Shown here: positions 1 through 12,085 of the stretch, piece by piece
How the letters are laid out: every line of letters starts with the position of its first letter
Numbering within the stretch: position 1 is the first letter of the stretch
From: Ahaetulla prasina
Lineage: Eukaryota > Chordata > Lepidosauria > Squamata > Colubridae
NCBI RefSeq assembly: GCF_028640845.1
Contig: NC_080540.1
Coordinates: 160,602,438 to 160,666,437, forward strand
Reading direction: 5' to 3'
DNA: 64,000 nt
Position numbers and translations under genes: made by a program
The notes under the pieces: model-generated
Databases searched by the model: none
Seen by the model: only the letters and a program-made list of their open reading frames with translations
Told to the model about the DNA's origin: nothing

Positions 1-532
1 AATGGAAATTCTTGGGCTTCGAGGTTTGAAGCCACAATTGGAGTTGGAACAAGTTTGAACAGGGAGTTGGATGAGAAGACCTCCAAGGTCCCTTCCAACT
101 GTGATGATGTTCTATGTTCCAAGACAATGGCCCTGGGAGAGAAGTAACTTGTGTTTTGTGGCTGCTGCTGTGTGACCAGCCAATTGGAGCAGTGGTCACT
201 TGGGGCTTTTGCCATCTTCGTCCTTGCTCTATTTCATGAACCTGGAATTGGAGTGGATAGGAATCTGCTGTGCCTATTAGCACTGGTGATTTTGCAGCGG
301 CTTTTGGTTTATAAAATTTGTGTCTCCAAGGATTTGTGGGAGATTGGGTTGGAGACTTGGATGTCAAACTAGATTTCATTGAGGGCCGCATCAGGCTTGT
401 GTTTGATCTGTGGGGAGCATGGCCGGTGTGTGCAGCCAGCTCCATGTCACTCATTTCAGGGGCACCTGTGGTGGCCAAGTACTAAGGCAAGGACTTCCCT
501 AAAACCCTCCCTCCCTCTCATTATAATCTCCT

Positions 533-624
533 TTCCTTCCTTCCTTCCTTCCTTCCTTCCTTCCTTCCTTCCTTCCTTCCTTCCTTCCTTCCTTCCTTCC
601 TTCCTTCCTTCCTTCCTTCCTTCC
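533..624. repeat. (CCTT)n microsatellite
   Basis: An almost pure run of TTCC units about 90 bp long, with a degenerate pyrimidine-rich skirt continuing to about 720. The open frames across it on both strands (Leu/Pro/Ser-rich on plus, Lys/Glu/Gly/Arg-rich on minus) are products of the four-base repeat and not genes. Confidence 0.97.
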
Positions 625-840
625 CCTCTTTCCTTCTTTTTCCTCCATTGCTCTCTTCACATTTTTCTTTCTTTTTCTTTGTCCTTCCTCTTTCCCTTTC
701 TCCTTTCCTATCCCTTCTTGGATGCTCACATGCAAAAGGGGAAACATCTCTCCTTTCGTTTTGTTTATAGTTTGTTTTGCTAGCCCTCTGCCAGCAAAAA
801 CAAAGCCCAGGAGGCTGCATGCGCCCCCACCCCCCGGTCC

Positions 841-1190
841 CAGGGGTGGGTTCTACTTACTCCTACTACCGGTTCGCAACGGGAGCACATGTGTGCGCTC
901 ACTTCATTCATACACGCGGTCGTGCTTCTACTCATGCGCAGATCATCAATTATGAAGTCTGGGTGGGTGGGCAGAGCTTCCTGCCACTTTAACTACTGAT
1001 ACTAAAGAACTGGACAGAACCAGGAGCAACCCACCAGGGGCATGGGGGGCCACATGCATCCCTGGAGCTCCGTTTTTGCTGGTAGAAGCACTGCAGGCCA
1101 GTCCTTCCCTGTTTCCAGGGCAGCCCTGTGGGCCAGATTTAAGCACCCCGTGGGCCAGATCCGGCCAGTGGGCCTTGAGTTTGACACCCT
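841..1190. mobile_element. hAT-like MITE fragments, two families abutting
   Basis: From 841 (CAGGGGTGGGTTCTAC) to about 1033 the sequence matches the type that begins again at the right edge of the window (63959). From about 1034 to 1190 it ends in GAGTTTGACACCCTG, the same terminus as the element at 53115-53516. No clean target duplication was found for either piece, so boundaries are approximate. Confidence 0.55.
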
Positions 1191-1195
1191 GCACT

Positions 1196-2279
1196 AGATG
1201 ATATGTTTCATGGGACAGACCCAGAGCATGTTCAGTCTGTCAAATCTGGTGGGATGGACAGTTCCAAACGAGGATGGAGGATCCTGCAAATAAACTGGCC
1301 GTGGATATGTAAGCCTTGTAGGTGACCACCAAGACCTTAAACTGAATCTTGAAGCTTACCAGGGCTAAAGTCGCTCACAAAGCATACTTGTTAGTGAAGT
1401 TTGAGCACCAAATTAAAATATAACATTTGTTCATTTACCTATAATTACCGATGGGGTTCGCGCACTGTACAACATCATGGTATGTTTCACTAGGGTTTAT
1501 CAGATCAATCCCAATCAATTTAGCATAGCCTGCTAAGCCAAAACCAAACAAAACCATAATATTGCTTAGTCTATCTATCGCGTGGCTCCGAATACTGTAG
1601 CGGTTTCTTTTTTTTAAGAGCCATAAAGTATAGTCTTTATAATCCCTGGCTTCTAATTTCAGCTGGAGCACATGAATATTAATTGGTAAGGAAACAGCAC
1701 TTACCACAAAGTTAAGAGGCGCTCTTTCTTCCTCTTTCTGGTTTTGAATCTAATGCCTGGCATTGAAAGCAGGTCACTGAGATACATTTAGCTCATTGTA
1801 AATCCAGACATCAGTTCACAGAAGATGTAAGAATATGCATGTATTTAGTAGGTAAATCCATATTCCAGTTTTGCTGAAACGTGAATTATTAACTTGCTGA
1901 TCTAAAAGGTAGTAAGTAGTTTAAAATCATACACTTGGATGTGTCTGGATTGGTGGACACTAAGCAGCCACATCTTCCCACTCCTCCTGCCTGCACCACC
2001 CCACCCTCCACAACCTCCTCATCCCAGTGCCTGGCACAAAGACCAGTGTTCAAAAGCCTAGCAGCCCTTAGAGTTGTATGCTGGTGCCAGTCCATCCTCT
2101 TTCAGGCAACCCCTCCCAGCTGGCCTTGGCATCAAAGAAACAAAGAGGAGGAGCTGGATCTGTGCACCTGCTGCTGAGATTTTGTTTGCAAGGCTTTTCA
2201 TCAGCCATTTGGTGTATCGAACACACCTGATTAGCCAAAGGTATTCCCTGATGCGGGCTTGCAATAATAATTTTTTTTT
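1196..2279. other. No gene seen; possible old LINE remnant
   Basis: Around 1310-1370 the wording (accaccaagaccttaaactgaatcttgaa) faintly resembles the LINE family at 12086-12612. The rest has only short open frames without recognisable motifs. I see nothing else I can support here. Confidence 0.4.
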
Positions 2280-4913
2280 TTAAAAAAGCCATCGACATTT
2301 ATCATTTCTGGCTTTCAGAAAAGGCTGCTGGGCTGCAGTTGCAAATTAACAAATCTTTGGAATAAATGATGGCCAGGTTCCCCCAGCATGCTGGTTGAGA
2401 TCTGGCTGGCTAGTTGGTGATTCCATATATTTGCCTGAACACTGCCTTGGATTTTTTTTTAAATTATCTGTTTAACCACTGAGTTCCTGCCTACTCTTTT
2501 AGATTGGCTGGGACTTTCACAGTGGGGAGGGAGGTGCTATCATCCTGGAGGAAACCCATGCTCCAAGAAGCCCCAAATGTTGACAAGTTATCATCATATA
2601 GAACAGGGGTAGTCAACCTTTTTATACCTACCGCCCACTTCTGTATCTCTGTTAGTAGTAAAATTTTCTCACCGCCAACCGGCTCCACAGTAATGCGCCG
2701 TGTATCCTTGTCTGCGCATGCCTCTCGTGCATCATGGATTGGGTTTGGGGGGGGGGGCGCCGGCTACCAGCTCTGCCTGTCTGTTACAGCTGGGTGGTGT
2801 GGGGGGAGATGCGCGAGCTATTCTGGGATGAAGCTCTCTTGTTTGCAGTCGCAGTATAGCGTCATTTAGTTTCACTTACGTAACGTGAACTAAACTTATG
2901 CGCGGGCAATACAAATAGTATATTTTGAGAAATTTAAATTGTCACGGGGAATTTTATGAAAACCTAATGAAAATGTTTTTAAATAATGCTATGAAATTTT
3001 TTAAAAAAGCCATCGACATTTATCATTTCTGGCTTTCAGAAAAGGCTGCTGGGCTGCAGTTGCAAATTAACAAATCTTTGGAATAAATGATGGCCAGGTT
3101 CCCCAGCATGCTGGTTGAGATCTGGCTGGCTAGTTGGTGATTCCATATATTTGCCTGAACACTGCCTTGGATTTTTAAAAAAAAAAGCCATCGACATTTA
3201 TCATTTCTGGCTTTCAGAAAAGGCTGCTGGGCTGCAGTTGCAAATTAACAAATCTTTGGAATAAATGATGGCCGGGTTCCCCCAGCATGCTGGTTGAGAT
3301 CTGGCTGGCTAGTTGGTGATTCCATATATTTGCCTGAACACTGCCTTGGATTTTTTTAAAAATTATCTGTTTAACCACTGAGTTCCTGCCTACTCTTTTA
3401 GATTGGCTGGGACTTTCACAGTGGGGAGGGAGGTGCTATCATCCTGGAGGAAACCCATGCTCCAAGAAGCCCCAAATGTTGACAAGTTATCATCATATAG
3501 AACAGGGGTAGTCAACCTTTTTATACCTACCGCCCACTTCTGTATCTCTGTTAGTAGTAAAATTTTCTCACCGCCAACCGGCTCCACAGTAATGCGCCAT
3601 GTATCCTTGTCTGCATGCCTCGTGCATCGTGGATTGGGTTGGGGGGGGGGGTGCGGCCTACCAGCTCTGGCTGTCTGTTACAGGTGGGTGGTGTGGGGGG
3701 AGATGCGCGAGCTATTCTGGGACGAAGCTCTCTTGTTTGCAGTCGCAGTATAGCGCCATTTAGTTTTACTTACGTAACGTGAACTAAACTTATGCGCGGG
3801 CAATACAAATAGTATATTTTCAGAATTTTAAATTGTCACGGGGAATTTTATGAAAACCTAATGAAAATGCTTTTAAATAATGCTATGAAATTTTTTAAAA
3901 AAGCCATCGACATTTATCATTTCTGGCTTTCAGAAAAGGCTGCTGGGCTGCAGTTGCAAATTAACAAATCTTTGGAATAAATGATGGCCAGGTTCCCCCA
4001 GCATGCTGGTTGAGATCTGGCTGGCTAGTTGGTGATTCCATATATTTGCCTGAACACTGCCTTGGATTTTTTAAAAAAGCCATCGACATTTATCATTTCT
4101 GGCTTTCAGAAAAGGCTGCTGGGCTGCAGTTGCAAATTAACAAATCTTTGGAATAAATGATGGCCAGGTTCCCCCAGCATGCTGGTTGAGATCTGGCTGG
4201 CTAGTTGGTGATTCCATATATTTGCCTGAACACTGCCTTGGATTTTTTTAAAAATTATCTGTTTAACCACTGAGTTCCTGCCTACTCTTTTAGATTGGCT
4301 GGGACTTTCACAGTGGGGAGGGAGGTGCTATCATCCTGGAGGAAACCCATGCTCCAAGAAGCCCCAAATGTTGACAAGTTATCATCATATAGAACAGGGG
4401 TAGTCAACCTTTTTATACCTACCGCCCACTTCTGTATCTCTGTTAGTAGTAAAATTTTCTCACCGCCAACCGGCTCCACAGTAATGCGCCATGTATCCTT
4501 GTCTGCGCATGCCTCTCGTGCATCGTGGATTGGGTTTGGGGGGGGGGCGCCGGCTACCAGCTCTGCCTGTCTGTTACAGCTGGGTGGTGTGGGGGGAGAT
4601 GCGCGAGCTATTCTGGGACGAAGCTCTCTTGTTTGCAGTCGCAGTATAGCGCCATTTAGTTTTACTTACGTAACGTGAACTAAACTTATGCGCGGGCAAT
4701 ACAAATAGTATATTTTCAGAATTTTAAATTGTCACGGGGAATTTTATGAAAACCTAATGAAAATGCTTTTAAATAATGCTATGAAATTTTTTTAAAAAGT
4801 CAATTAATTAAAAAAAAAGGAAAATGCTTCAGTTTTGGACAAAACCCCTACCGCCCACCATGAAAGCTGGAACGCCCAGTAGTGGGCGGTAGGGACCAGG
4901 TTGACTACCACTA
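2280..4913. repeat. Complex tandem duplication, pattern A-B-A-A-B-A-A-B
   Basis: Unit A (about 177 bp, starting at the AAAAAAGCCATCGACATT motif) occurs near 2281, 3002, 3180, 3898, 4072. Unit B (about 540 bp, from AAATTATCTGTTTAACC) occurs near 2459, 3358, 4251. The copies are nearly identical; a 65-codon minus-strand frame is the same in all three B units. Every junction falls on a T5-9/A3-10 tract. Unit B contains the left part of a hAT-like MITE whose right end is present only after the last copy (4913). The period of the A-A-B composite is about 895 bp. The open frames in it are not genes. Confidence 0.92.
4395..4913. mobile_element. hAT-like MITE, complete copy in the last tandem unit
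   Basis: It begins CAGGGGTAGTCAACCTTTTT and ends AGGTTGACTACCACTA, so the termini are inverted repeats. It is flanked by ATATAGAA on the left and GTATAGAA on the right, an 8-bp target duplication with one mismatch, which fits the hAT superfamily. The copies starting at 2605 and 3504 share the left end but are cut near 2999 and 3893 by the tandem duplication junctions. Confidence 0.75.
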
Positions 4914-5030
4914 GTATAGAATAAAGGTAGAAACTTGAAAAGACTAAAACCCACCCAAAGGCAGGTGAATTTTTGGTGTAGTCTGGAAAAGGGAATGCAG
5001 AATGACTGGGTTATTTTTCATCTGGATGTA

Positions 5031-5387
5031 CAGGTAGTCCTCAACTTATGACCACAACTGAGCCCAAAAATTTCCATTGCTAAGTGAGACATTTGTTAAG
5101 TGAATTTTGCCCCTATTTTACGACCTTTCTTACCACAGTTGTTAAGTGAGTCTAGCTTCCCCATTGACTTTACTTGTCAGAAGGTCTCAAAAGGTGATCA
5201 CGTGACCCTGGGACACGGCAACTGTCATAAATACGAACCAGTTGCCAAGCATCCAAGTTCTGATCACAGGACCATGAGGATGCTCAATGGTCGCCAGTAT
5301 GAAAAGATGGTCATAAGTCACTTTTTTCAGTGCTAGTGTAACTGTGAATGGTCACTAAAAGAACTGTTGTAAATTGAGGACTACCTG
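5031..5387. mobile_element. Tigger/pogo-like non-autonomous DNA transposon
   Basis: About 360 bp with inverted ends CAGGTAGTCCTCAACTTA and TGTAAATTGAGGACTACCTG, preceded by TA. The interior alternates short motifs such as TTGTTAAGTGA and GATCACGTGACC. Other copies in this window: 42583-43615 (interrupted), 47544-47938, 50072-50472, 61210-61600. The terminus and TA target suggest the Tc1/mariner-Tigger group; no transposase is encoded. Confidence 0.75.
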
Positions 5388-6080
5388 CACTGCGGAGTTA
5401 GCTGTTTTGTGTGAATGACAGTTTTGGTAAACTGATAGGCAGAATGTTGCTAGAGAGAAATAGCTAGAAGGTCATGAAAGAAGATGCAACCCAAAAAAAA
5501 AAAAGCAATTGTATCCACTATGTTGGAAAACGCAATAAAAATATAATCCCAGAGCAATTATCAGAAAGTTCTGGTGATTCGATTTTAAAAAGACAAATAA
5601 GCCTTCACTGAGTACAGATGGCAGTTCTAACAAGGATGGCAAGCTCTCCCAGTACTTGTCACCACCAAAGATTTTCAAGGTTCTGTTAGGTCTCACATTC
5701 TGGATATGCCTACAGTAAACCATGGAAATACTAAAAGTACTCTAAAAGGCATGAAAATAATTTATAGCCCCAAGAATTTGTTTATGTGGCTTTTGTCTCA
5801 GTATCTCAGAGACAAGCACCACATTGTACTGAAGCTTCAACAAAAGAAATTGATGGGAAATTTTGTGGATCTTACTCTCACAATGCAGTTAGCTGGATAC
5901 GACAGGGGTTACGTTAACATATATTAAAATGGAATCCCTTGACCCAATCAGATAACCCCCATGATACTAAATTTAACTCAAAACAAATCCAATCAAGCAC
6001 AGAATGAATTAACAGTATCCCGGCTCAGCTGTGTTGTGAGGGCACCTCAACCTTGTCAATTGATTGTTTTGGACTTCCAG
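5388..6080. other. No gene seen
   Basis: AT-rich sequence with short uninformative open frames. I recognise no repeat family or motif before the LINE 3' end that starts near 6085. Confidence 0.4.
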
Positions 6081-6084
6081 AATT

Positions 6085-6566
6085 CTTTCCAATCCAATCC
6101 TCACATCCTGGACATAAACTGTTTCAACTCCTACCCTCAAAATGACGCTACAGAGCACTGCACACCAGAACAACTAGACACAAGAACAGTTTTTCCCCAA
6201 AGGCCATCACTCTGCTAAACAAATAATTCCCTCAACATTGCCAATCTATTTACTAAATCTGCACTACTATTAATCTTCTCATTGTCCCCATCACCCATCT
6301 CCTTCCACTTATTACTGTGACTGTAACTTTGTTGCTTGTATTCTTATGATTTATATTGATATTGATTGGTTCCTGATTGCTTATTTGTACCCTATGGCTA
6401 TCATTAAGTGTTGTACCTTAGAATTCTTGATGATCTTTTCTTTTATGTACACTGAGAGCATATGCACCGAGACAAATTCCTTGTGCGTCCAATCACACTT
6501 GGCCAATAAAAAATTCTATTCTATTCTGTTCTGTTCTGTTCTGTTCTGTTCTATTCTATTCTATTC
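6085..6566 (+). mobile_element. Snake-type CR1/L3 LINE 3' end with (TTCTR)n tail
   Basis: Contains the conserved 3' UTR text ACCCTATGGCTATCATTAAG and CCAATCACACTTGGCCAATA, directly followed by TTCTA/TTCTG units (about 6518-6566). Copies with the same end are at 6969-7172, 14768-15250 (minus) and 36171-36344. The coding part is missing, so this is a 5'-truncated insertion. Confidence 0.85.
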
Positions 6567-6800
6567 ATGACAGCTGTATGCTGAGTCATGTGATTGGGAA
6601 GGACTTAAGAATGGAACGTTGGTTATCCAACTACCTCTCCATAGGAAACTGAAGTGTCCTCACAACAGATCCTCCATCTCAGTGCCAGCCAGTTGAAGCT
6701 GGATCAAGGACATCTAGCTGGAAATGGGTTGTTTCCATTGAAAAACATAAAACAACCTGTTATGCAACTATTTTGACAGAGTAAGTGCCTAAGACAGGTT

Positions 6801-7621
6801 ACTTAAATATGGTTTAATTAATTAGGATGGATTTTTTTTTAAAAAAAAGTTATATGTATTGTTAGAAAGCTTTAAGTTAATTTTGTATGTATAAAATGAG
6901 TATATATGTATACGCAGGTATGCAGGTTTTTTTAAGTAATGCTGAACAATATTTTAAAGTTGGTAAAACTGATTGCTTATTTGTACCCTATGACTATCAT
7001 TAAGTGTTGTAAGTTTTGTACCTTGATGAAGGTATCTTTTCTTTTATGTACACTGAGAACATATGCACCAAGACAAATTCCTTGTGTGTCCAATCACACT
7101 AGGCCAATAAAAAAATTCTATTCTATTCTATTCTATTCTATTCTATTCTATTCTATTCTATTCTATTCTATTCTAAAATATTATGGACTAGATTTGAAAA
7201 TATGAGAATGAATGATATATTATTCCCCACAGCAAGAGAGGCTGAGATGGTTCAAATGTTTCTTTTATTTCAAATAAGAGATTATATTTAATTTTGTCTC
7301 TAGTTTGAAATTGCTTCCAGATTTTGTGTTTGCAATGAGAAGGAAAAAAAAGAAACTTTGATTCTGTTTTTGTAAATTAGACAGGCTTATCGTTATAGAA
7401 ATGGCTTGTAATTTTGCTATGTAAATGCAAAAAGTTGTAGTTGTAATGTTGTTACCTTCGACTGTGCCAAAGAGAATCTGAAGTTGGTGGCTTTTTCCTT
7501 TTCTTCTCCCATTACACTATACCCCCCTCTTTTTCTCTTCCTCTCTTCTTACTTTTCCATGTTTTTTTTTCCTTTGAGTTTTATACTTTGATAAACTAAT
7601 AAAAAAGTTTTAACTAAAAAA
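6801..7621 (+). mobile_element. LINE (probably L1) 3' fragment carrying a nested insertion
   Basis: The segment is flanked by a roughly 22-bp direct repeat (GAGTARGTGCCTAAGACAGG and two further bases at 6779-6800 and 7623-7644) with one mismatch. It ends in AATAAAAAAGTTTTAACTAA followed by an A run, as expected for a plus-strand retrotransposon. Bases 6969-7172 are a later CR1/L3 3' end. The AT-rich 3' UTR has no readable reverse transcriptase, so L1 is inferred from the tail and duplication length. Confidence 0.65.
6969..7172 (+). mobile_element. Snake CR1/L3 3' end plus (TTCTA)n, nested
   Basis: A roughly 150-bp LINE 3' UTR followed by about 11 TTCTA units, sitting inside the retrotransposon fragment 6801-7621. 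The 3' UTR matches the copies at 6360-6520 and 36171-36310 closely. Confidence 0.85.
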
Positions 7622-7935
7622 AGAGTAGGTGCCTAAGACAGGTTGATAACTTGCAAGGCTCCAACTTGTTTGATGTAGGACTTCCCTCTCTCATCCAGTT
7701 CTGAGCCCAGTGCCTCTGTGATCCTTCCTGTTTGGGTTGCCAGGGAGAACAGAACCTGCCTAACAACAAGACTCTTTAGTTTTCTTTGGAAGAAATAGAG
7801 ATTCCATGAAGTTTCTGTTCCTAATTACAATAGTAACTTCCGTGCCATTCCCTACCAAGTGGTTCCTATCTCCCTAGATTTTGCTCCTATTCAACAGGCA
7901 GAGAGATTTGTTATAGGGGGGGAAATGGTGGGTAG

Positions 7936-8239
7936 CAGAGGTGGTATTCAGCAGGTTCGGATCGGTTTGGGCGAACCGGTAGCACCGACAATCAGTTGGC
8001 CCCACCCACCCGCCCCCACTCTATCCTGTCCTTTATTTCCTGCTTTGTAGCTCATTTCAATTGCGCAGCACAGCTGATTCCCCCCTCCCCCCTCCCCTCT
8101 GTTCTACTTACTGTTGCTGACTTGGATGGTAAGCAGCTGAGCTTCTAAATGCTGCATTTTCAGTGCTGCGCGCAAGCATCTTAAGCCACATGCACACGCT
8201 TGCCGAATCAGTTGTTAAACCGGCAGTATCCCACCATTG
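7936..8239. mobile_element. hAT-like MITE
   Basis: Begins CAGAGGTGGTATTCAGCAGG and ends GTATCCCACCATTG. The flanks GTGGGTAG and GTGGATAG form an 8-bp target duplication with one mismatch. The interior (CCTATCCTGTCC, GGTAAGCAGCTGAGCTTC) is shared with the element at 57476-57745. Confidence 0.75.
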
Positions 8240-8985
8240 GTGGATAGGTTTTTCTCTTCTCCAAGTATAGATACTTCACGCACACACACTCCACTGTATC
8301 TGTTCTTGTCTCCATTGCACCCTCTGGCAGCAGTAACAACCATTCTCACCCTTGTGTGAGGGCAGCAGTTTTTAAAGAGGTGTGCTCTCACTGGTGATGT
8401 GGAGAAAAGTCTTCAGATATGGAAGTTGTGGAAACAGGGTCATGTATACCACTGAAGACATTCATAGTTAAAAAAAAAGGGAGGGGACATTTCTATCTCT
8501 TTCAACAATGATATTTCCAATGATGGATTTCTATTTAGGAAAAGTACCTATAGAAAAAAAAATCTTAGTGAAAACATTTCCTTCCTGTAGTGAATCAATT
8601 TAAAGTTTTCAAAGATGCTGCAGTTCAGTGGTTAAGTAAGAATTGCACACTTGAAAGGATTCTTTCGGGAAGCCCTTAAATGTTACTTCATAACTCACCA
8701 TGATGATGACAAGAAATTGTTTCATTCAGGCTTCACAAAATAAGAGGCACTGGTAATCCACATAGAACCTAGAAAATTAGGCTAGCAAATACAGGTGAAT
8801 TCAAACTGTGTTCTGCATGCTTTCATACTATGGTTTAAGAACTTTTAATAGGTCACTTCAATGGGAGGAATCTCCAATCCACAGAACAGAATCCCTGAAT
8901 CCATTGACCTGTTGGTTCCTACAGCGTGTATCTCCATCAGAGGATAAAGCTTCTGGTCTGATCCTATGCATCTCACTTTCCCTTG
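8240..8985. other. No gene seen
   Basis: Apparently unique AT-rich sequence with a few A and T runs. Short open frames have no recognisable domain. Confidence 0.35.
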
Positions 8986-9536
8986 GGTTGGAAGAAATTA
9001 CCATCTGGGTTCAGTTCCAAATGGGGAGAAAGGCACTGGAAACATGGAGGCTATTTGGAAAGATGGTTTAATGGTGGACAAGGCCACATGATATGAGATC
9101 CTGAGCAAAATGAGCACATGGGTGAGAGAGATTTATACCCTCTCTTGGGCCTCACCTTGGAGCTTCCCGTTCCTGCCTAAGAAATGTATTCTGATTGGTT
9201 GTCAGACTCCCATGGGGCCATGCAGGGATAACTTAGTAGGTTGTCTTGAGTCCCAGGCTTGGTTGAATCTTGCTGAATGATGCAATCTTCCCAGGTGCCA
9301 TGTGGTGAGATGGGTAGAGGGCTAATCCTATTGTGTCCTGAGGGTCATTTGCTTAGCCTTTTGTCTTATAGATAGATTGGCACCAGTCTTTCTGGGGCTA
9401 TTAGCAAAGGTGGGGGTTGCTTGCCAAGAGCATGTTTCTCCTTTTCTCATCCAGGGAGGTATAATATTCTGCCTTTTTAATATTTCCTAGAATATTTCAT
9501 TCTTCTAGGAGAAGGGTGGGTGCTAACTATCTACAC
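8986..9536 (-). mobile_element. Solo LTR (minus strand)
   Basis: On the minus strand it starts TGTAGATAGTTAGCACCCAC and ends near CTTCCAAC. It matches most of the element at 19168-19649 in the opposite orientation. CTTG lies on both sides, a plausible 4-bp target duplication. No gag or pol frame adjoins it, so it reads as a solo LTR. The superfamily (endogenous retrovirus or Gypsy) is not determined. Confidence 0.6.
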
Positions 9537-10629
9537 TTGTCTTTTCCAATCTTTCTGTCCTTTCCAGAAGCAAAAGCCTTGGCCAGGATATCACCTTTCT
9601 GGGGAAAACCAAGGACAGAAGAAAATTTAGGGACAGCAATAGCCAAAAAAAAGTTTGTAGAGGAAGTAGAACATTTAAAAAGGGATTTGGGGTGATGTGC
9701 AAAACAATTTTGGGTGGCTGACTTTTATCCCCTGCCATGATTGTGTGCACCTGTTGGCACGTTGCATTACACTATCAATCATTTTGAGAAGAAAATTGGT
9801 GTGTTATCTGTCAATATTATTGAAGAAAACTTTTAGAAAGCAGAGCCAAAGTTTGCTCAATTGCAGCTAGTCAGAAAGCTGGATATTGATGGATCGGTTG
9901 TAAACATCAAATTCTAAGGATGTTTCAGTATATATGAAGCAAAAAAAAAATATCCCATTCTAAAAGTGGTACCTGTCCCTGAACCTATAAGGAGAGTTGA
10001 TTTGAATGATTCATTGATACTTTTGCTAGAAACACCGCCTTACCAAAAAAAAATATGTATATTTTATAGATATACATGTCTGATAAGCAAGTGGAAATAT
10101 CCATTTTGGCACCAACTATTCAAATTGCAAGGTTTAACTGTTGGGCGACCTGTGCTTTCTCATTTTGTTAAATATGCTTTACTTAACATACATAATGCTG
10201 TAATGCTCTCTGTGGAATTCTTCCAGTTTGGTTAGAAAAATGCACCTGGAGGAGGCGTCTTAGAAAATTCAGCAGCTCGTGCTGCAGCTGTAGCATATGG
10301 AGAATACACATTGATACACGTATTTACACCATTGCAGAACCAGCTCTACCACTCTGCATTCTCATACTATCATCTATGTTCAGTAGCTGAGCTGATTTTT
10401 TTTTAGCTGGGCTGTGATGTCATCTAAACTGGAAAAAAGTAATATTTCTGTTTACAACAATGAAAGCCCAGAAGAGCTAGTAGGTGGCCAATGGTGCACT
10501 GAAATATTTATTTCTCTATTCCTGAGCCTGATGTGTTAGCAGACAGAATATATTTTCTTGATTCCTTGAAGCACGGGAGGTCTCTGATTGCAGAACAATT
10601 GTTAAGGTTTATTCAGCTAACCAACTTTT
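9537..10629. other. No gene seen
   Basis: AT-rich sequence without a repeat I can name. The open frame at 9966-10235 has no motif and is probably chance. Confidence 0.35.
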
Positions 10630-11068
10630 GGGGGATTTGCAGGCTCTAAAGGAGGCTGAGTATTGCAGCTGGCTGAAAGGTTTCAAAGGTAATGCACAAA
10701 ATCCACCCGGGCCTTCTATAATTTTGTAAACAACAAACTTAAGATCCATCCCAACACTAAAAGGGCCGAACAGGAAAGACTGCAATGATGAAACTGTTAG
10801 GGCCAACCTCTTCAACACATTCTTTGGCTCAGTCTTTGTAAACAGCAACAGATCATGCCCCACATTTCCCAGTCGTACCACAACTAATCACAACGATCTA
10901 CTACATGTCGATTTCACAGAAGATACTGTTGAAAAGGCATTATGCAACTTAAAAACATCTCTATTTATTGGCCCTGATGGATTATGTGCCTACTTTTTAA
11001 AAAAGCTCTCAACCACCATAGCAGAACCTCTTAGCATAATCTATGAAATATCTTTCAGAACCAGCTCC

Positions 11069-11803
11069 TTGCCTAATTTATGGTCACTAGCCACAGTCAT
11101 CCCTATCTTCAAAAAGGGTGACCCCAGCCTAGTTGAAAATTACAGGCCAATCTCATTATGTTGCGTCACATGCAAAGACATGGAATCAATTATAAACCAA
11201 TCTATTACCCTCTACTTAGAGACAAACAACTTACTCTCTAACAAGCAGTTTGGCTTCAGAAAAAAATTGTCCTGCAACCTGCAACTCTTACACTGCAAAA
11301 ACATATGGCCATCACAACTCGACCAGGGTAAAACAATAGACGCAATTTATATAGACTTCTGTAAAGCCTTTGATTCAGTAATACACGACAAACTACTTCT
11401 AAAACTAAAATCTTATGGCATTTCCGGATCCCTGCATAAGTGGATAGATGCGTTCCTATCAAACAAGCAACAAGTAGTCAAAATAGGGAACGCCCTATCA
11501 AACCTTGCATCTGTTAATAGCGGTGTCCCCCAAGGAAGCATTTTAGGACCCGCACTCTTTATACTTTACATAAATGACCTTTGCAATCGTATTATAAGCA
11601 ACAGCGTTCTCTTTGTTGATGATGTAAAACTATTCAACACCACCGACAATATTGCTACCCTACAAAAAGACCTTGATTATCTGTCAGACTGGTCAAACAA
11701 TTGGCAAGTCCAAATCTCAACCAACAAATGCTCCGTCTTACACACTGGCAAAAAAAATCAAAACACAAAATACCAAGCTGGGTGGATACGACCTCGTAGA
11801 TGA
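11069..11803 (+). pseudogene. LINE reverse transcriptase fragment (CR1/L3 group)
   Basis: A 244-codon open frame with the order of a non-LTR reverse transcriptase: VIPIFKKGDP, NYRPISL, IDFCKAFDSVIHDKLL, SGVPQGSILGPALFILYIND and the catalytic box as LFVDDVKLF. Both aspartates of the DD pair are kept. The upstream part (10900-11068) is still readable as KALCNLKTSLFIGPDGL. Downstream the frame shifts near 11760, and 11757-12050 encodes the following region (SVKDLGVLISNNLS, RPILKYSSSVWNP). The protein would have copied its own RNA at the target site. With the frameshift and insertion it is dead. Confidence 0.9.
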
Positions 11804-12085
11804 CCCTCCCTCTGTCAAGGACCTTGGAGTACTCATCTCAAACAACCTAAGTGCCAGAGCTCATTGTAACAGCATTGCCAAAAAGGCATTACAAGTTGTT
11901 ACCCTAATCTTGCGTAGCTCCTTTTCTGGTAATATTGTACTACTAACTAGAGCTTACAAAACATTTGCTAGACCAATTCTCAAATACAGCTCATCTGTCT
12001 GGAACCCGCACTGCGTATCGGACATTAATACAATTGAGAGTCCAGAGATATTTCACGAGAAGAGTCCTCCATTCCTCTACCTGCA

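Noticed and set aside
499..820. Lys/Glu/Gly/Arg-rich and Leu/Pro/Ser-rich open frames
   Set aside because: They translate the (CCTT)n microsatellite, so the repeat keeps frames open.
2491..4678. Three identical 65-codon frames and overlapping plus-strand frames
   Set aside because: Identity comes from recent tandem duplication of non-coding DNA that includes part of a MITE.
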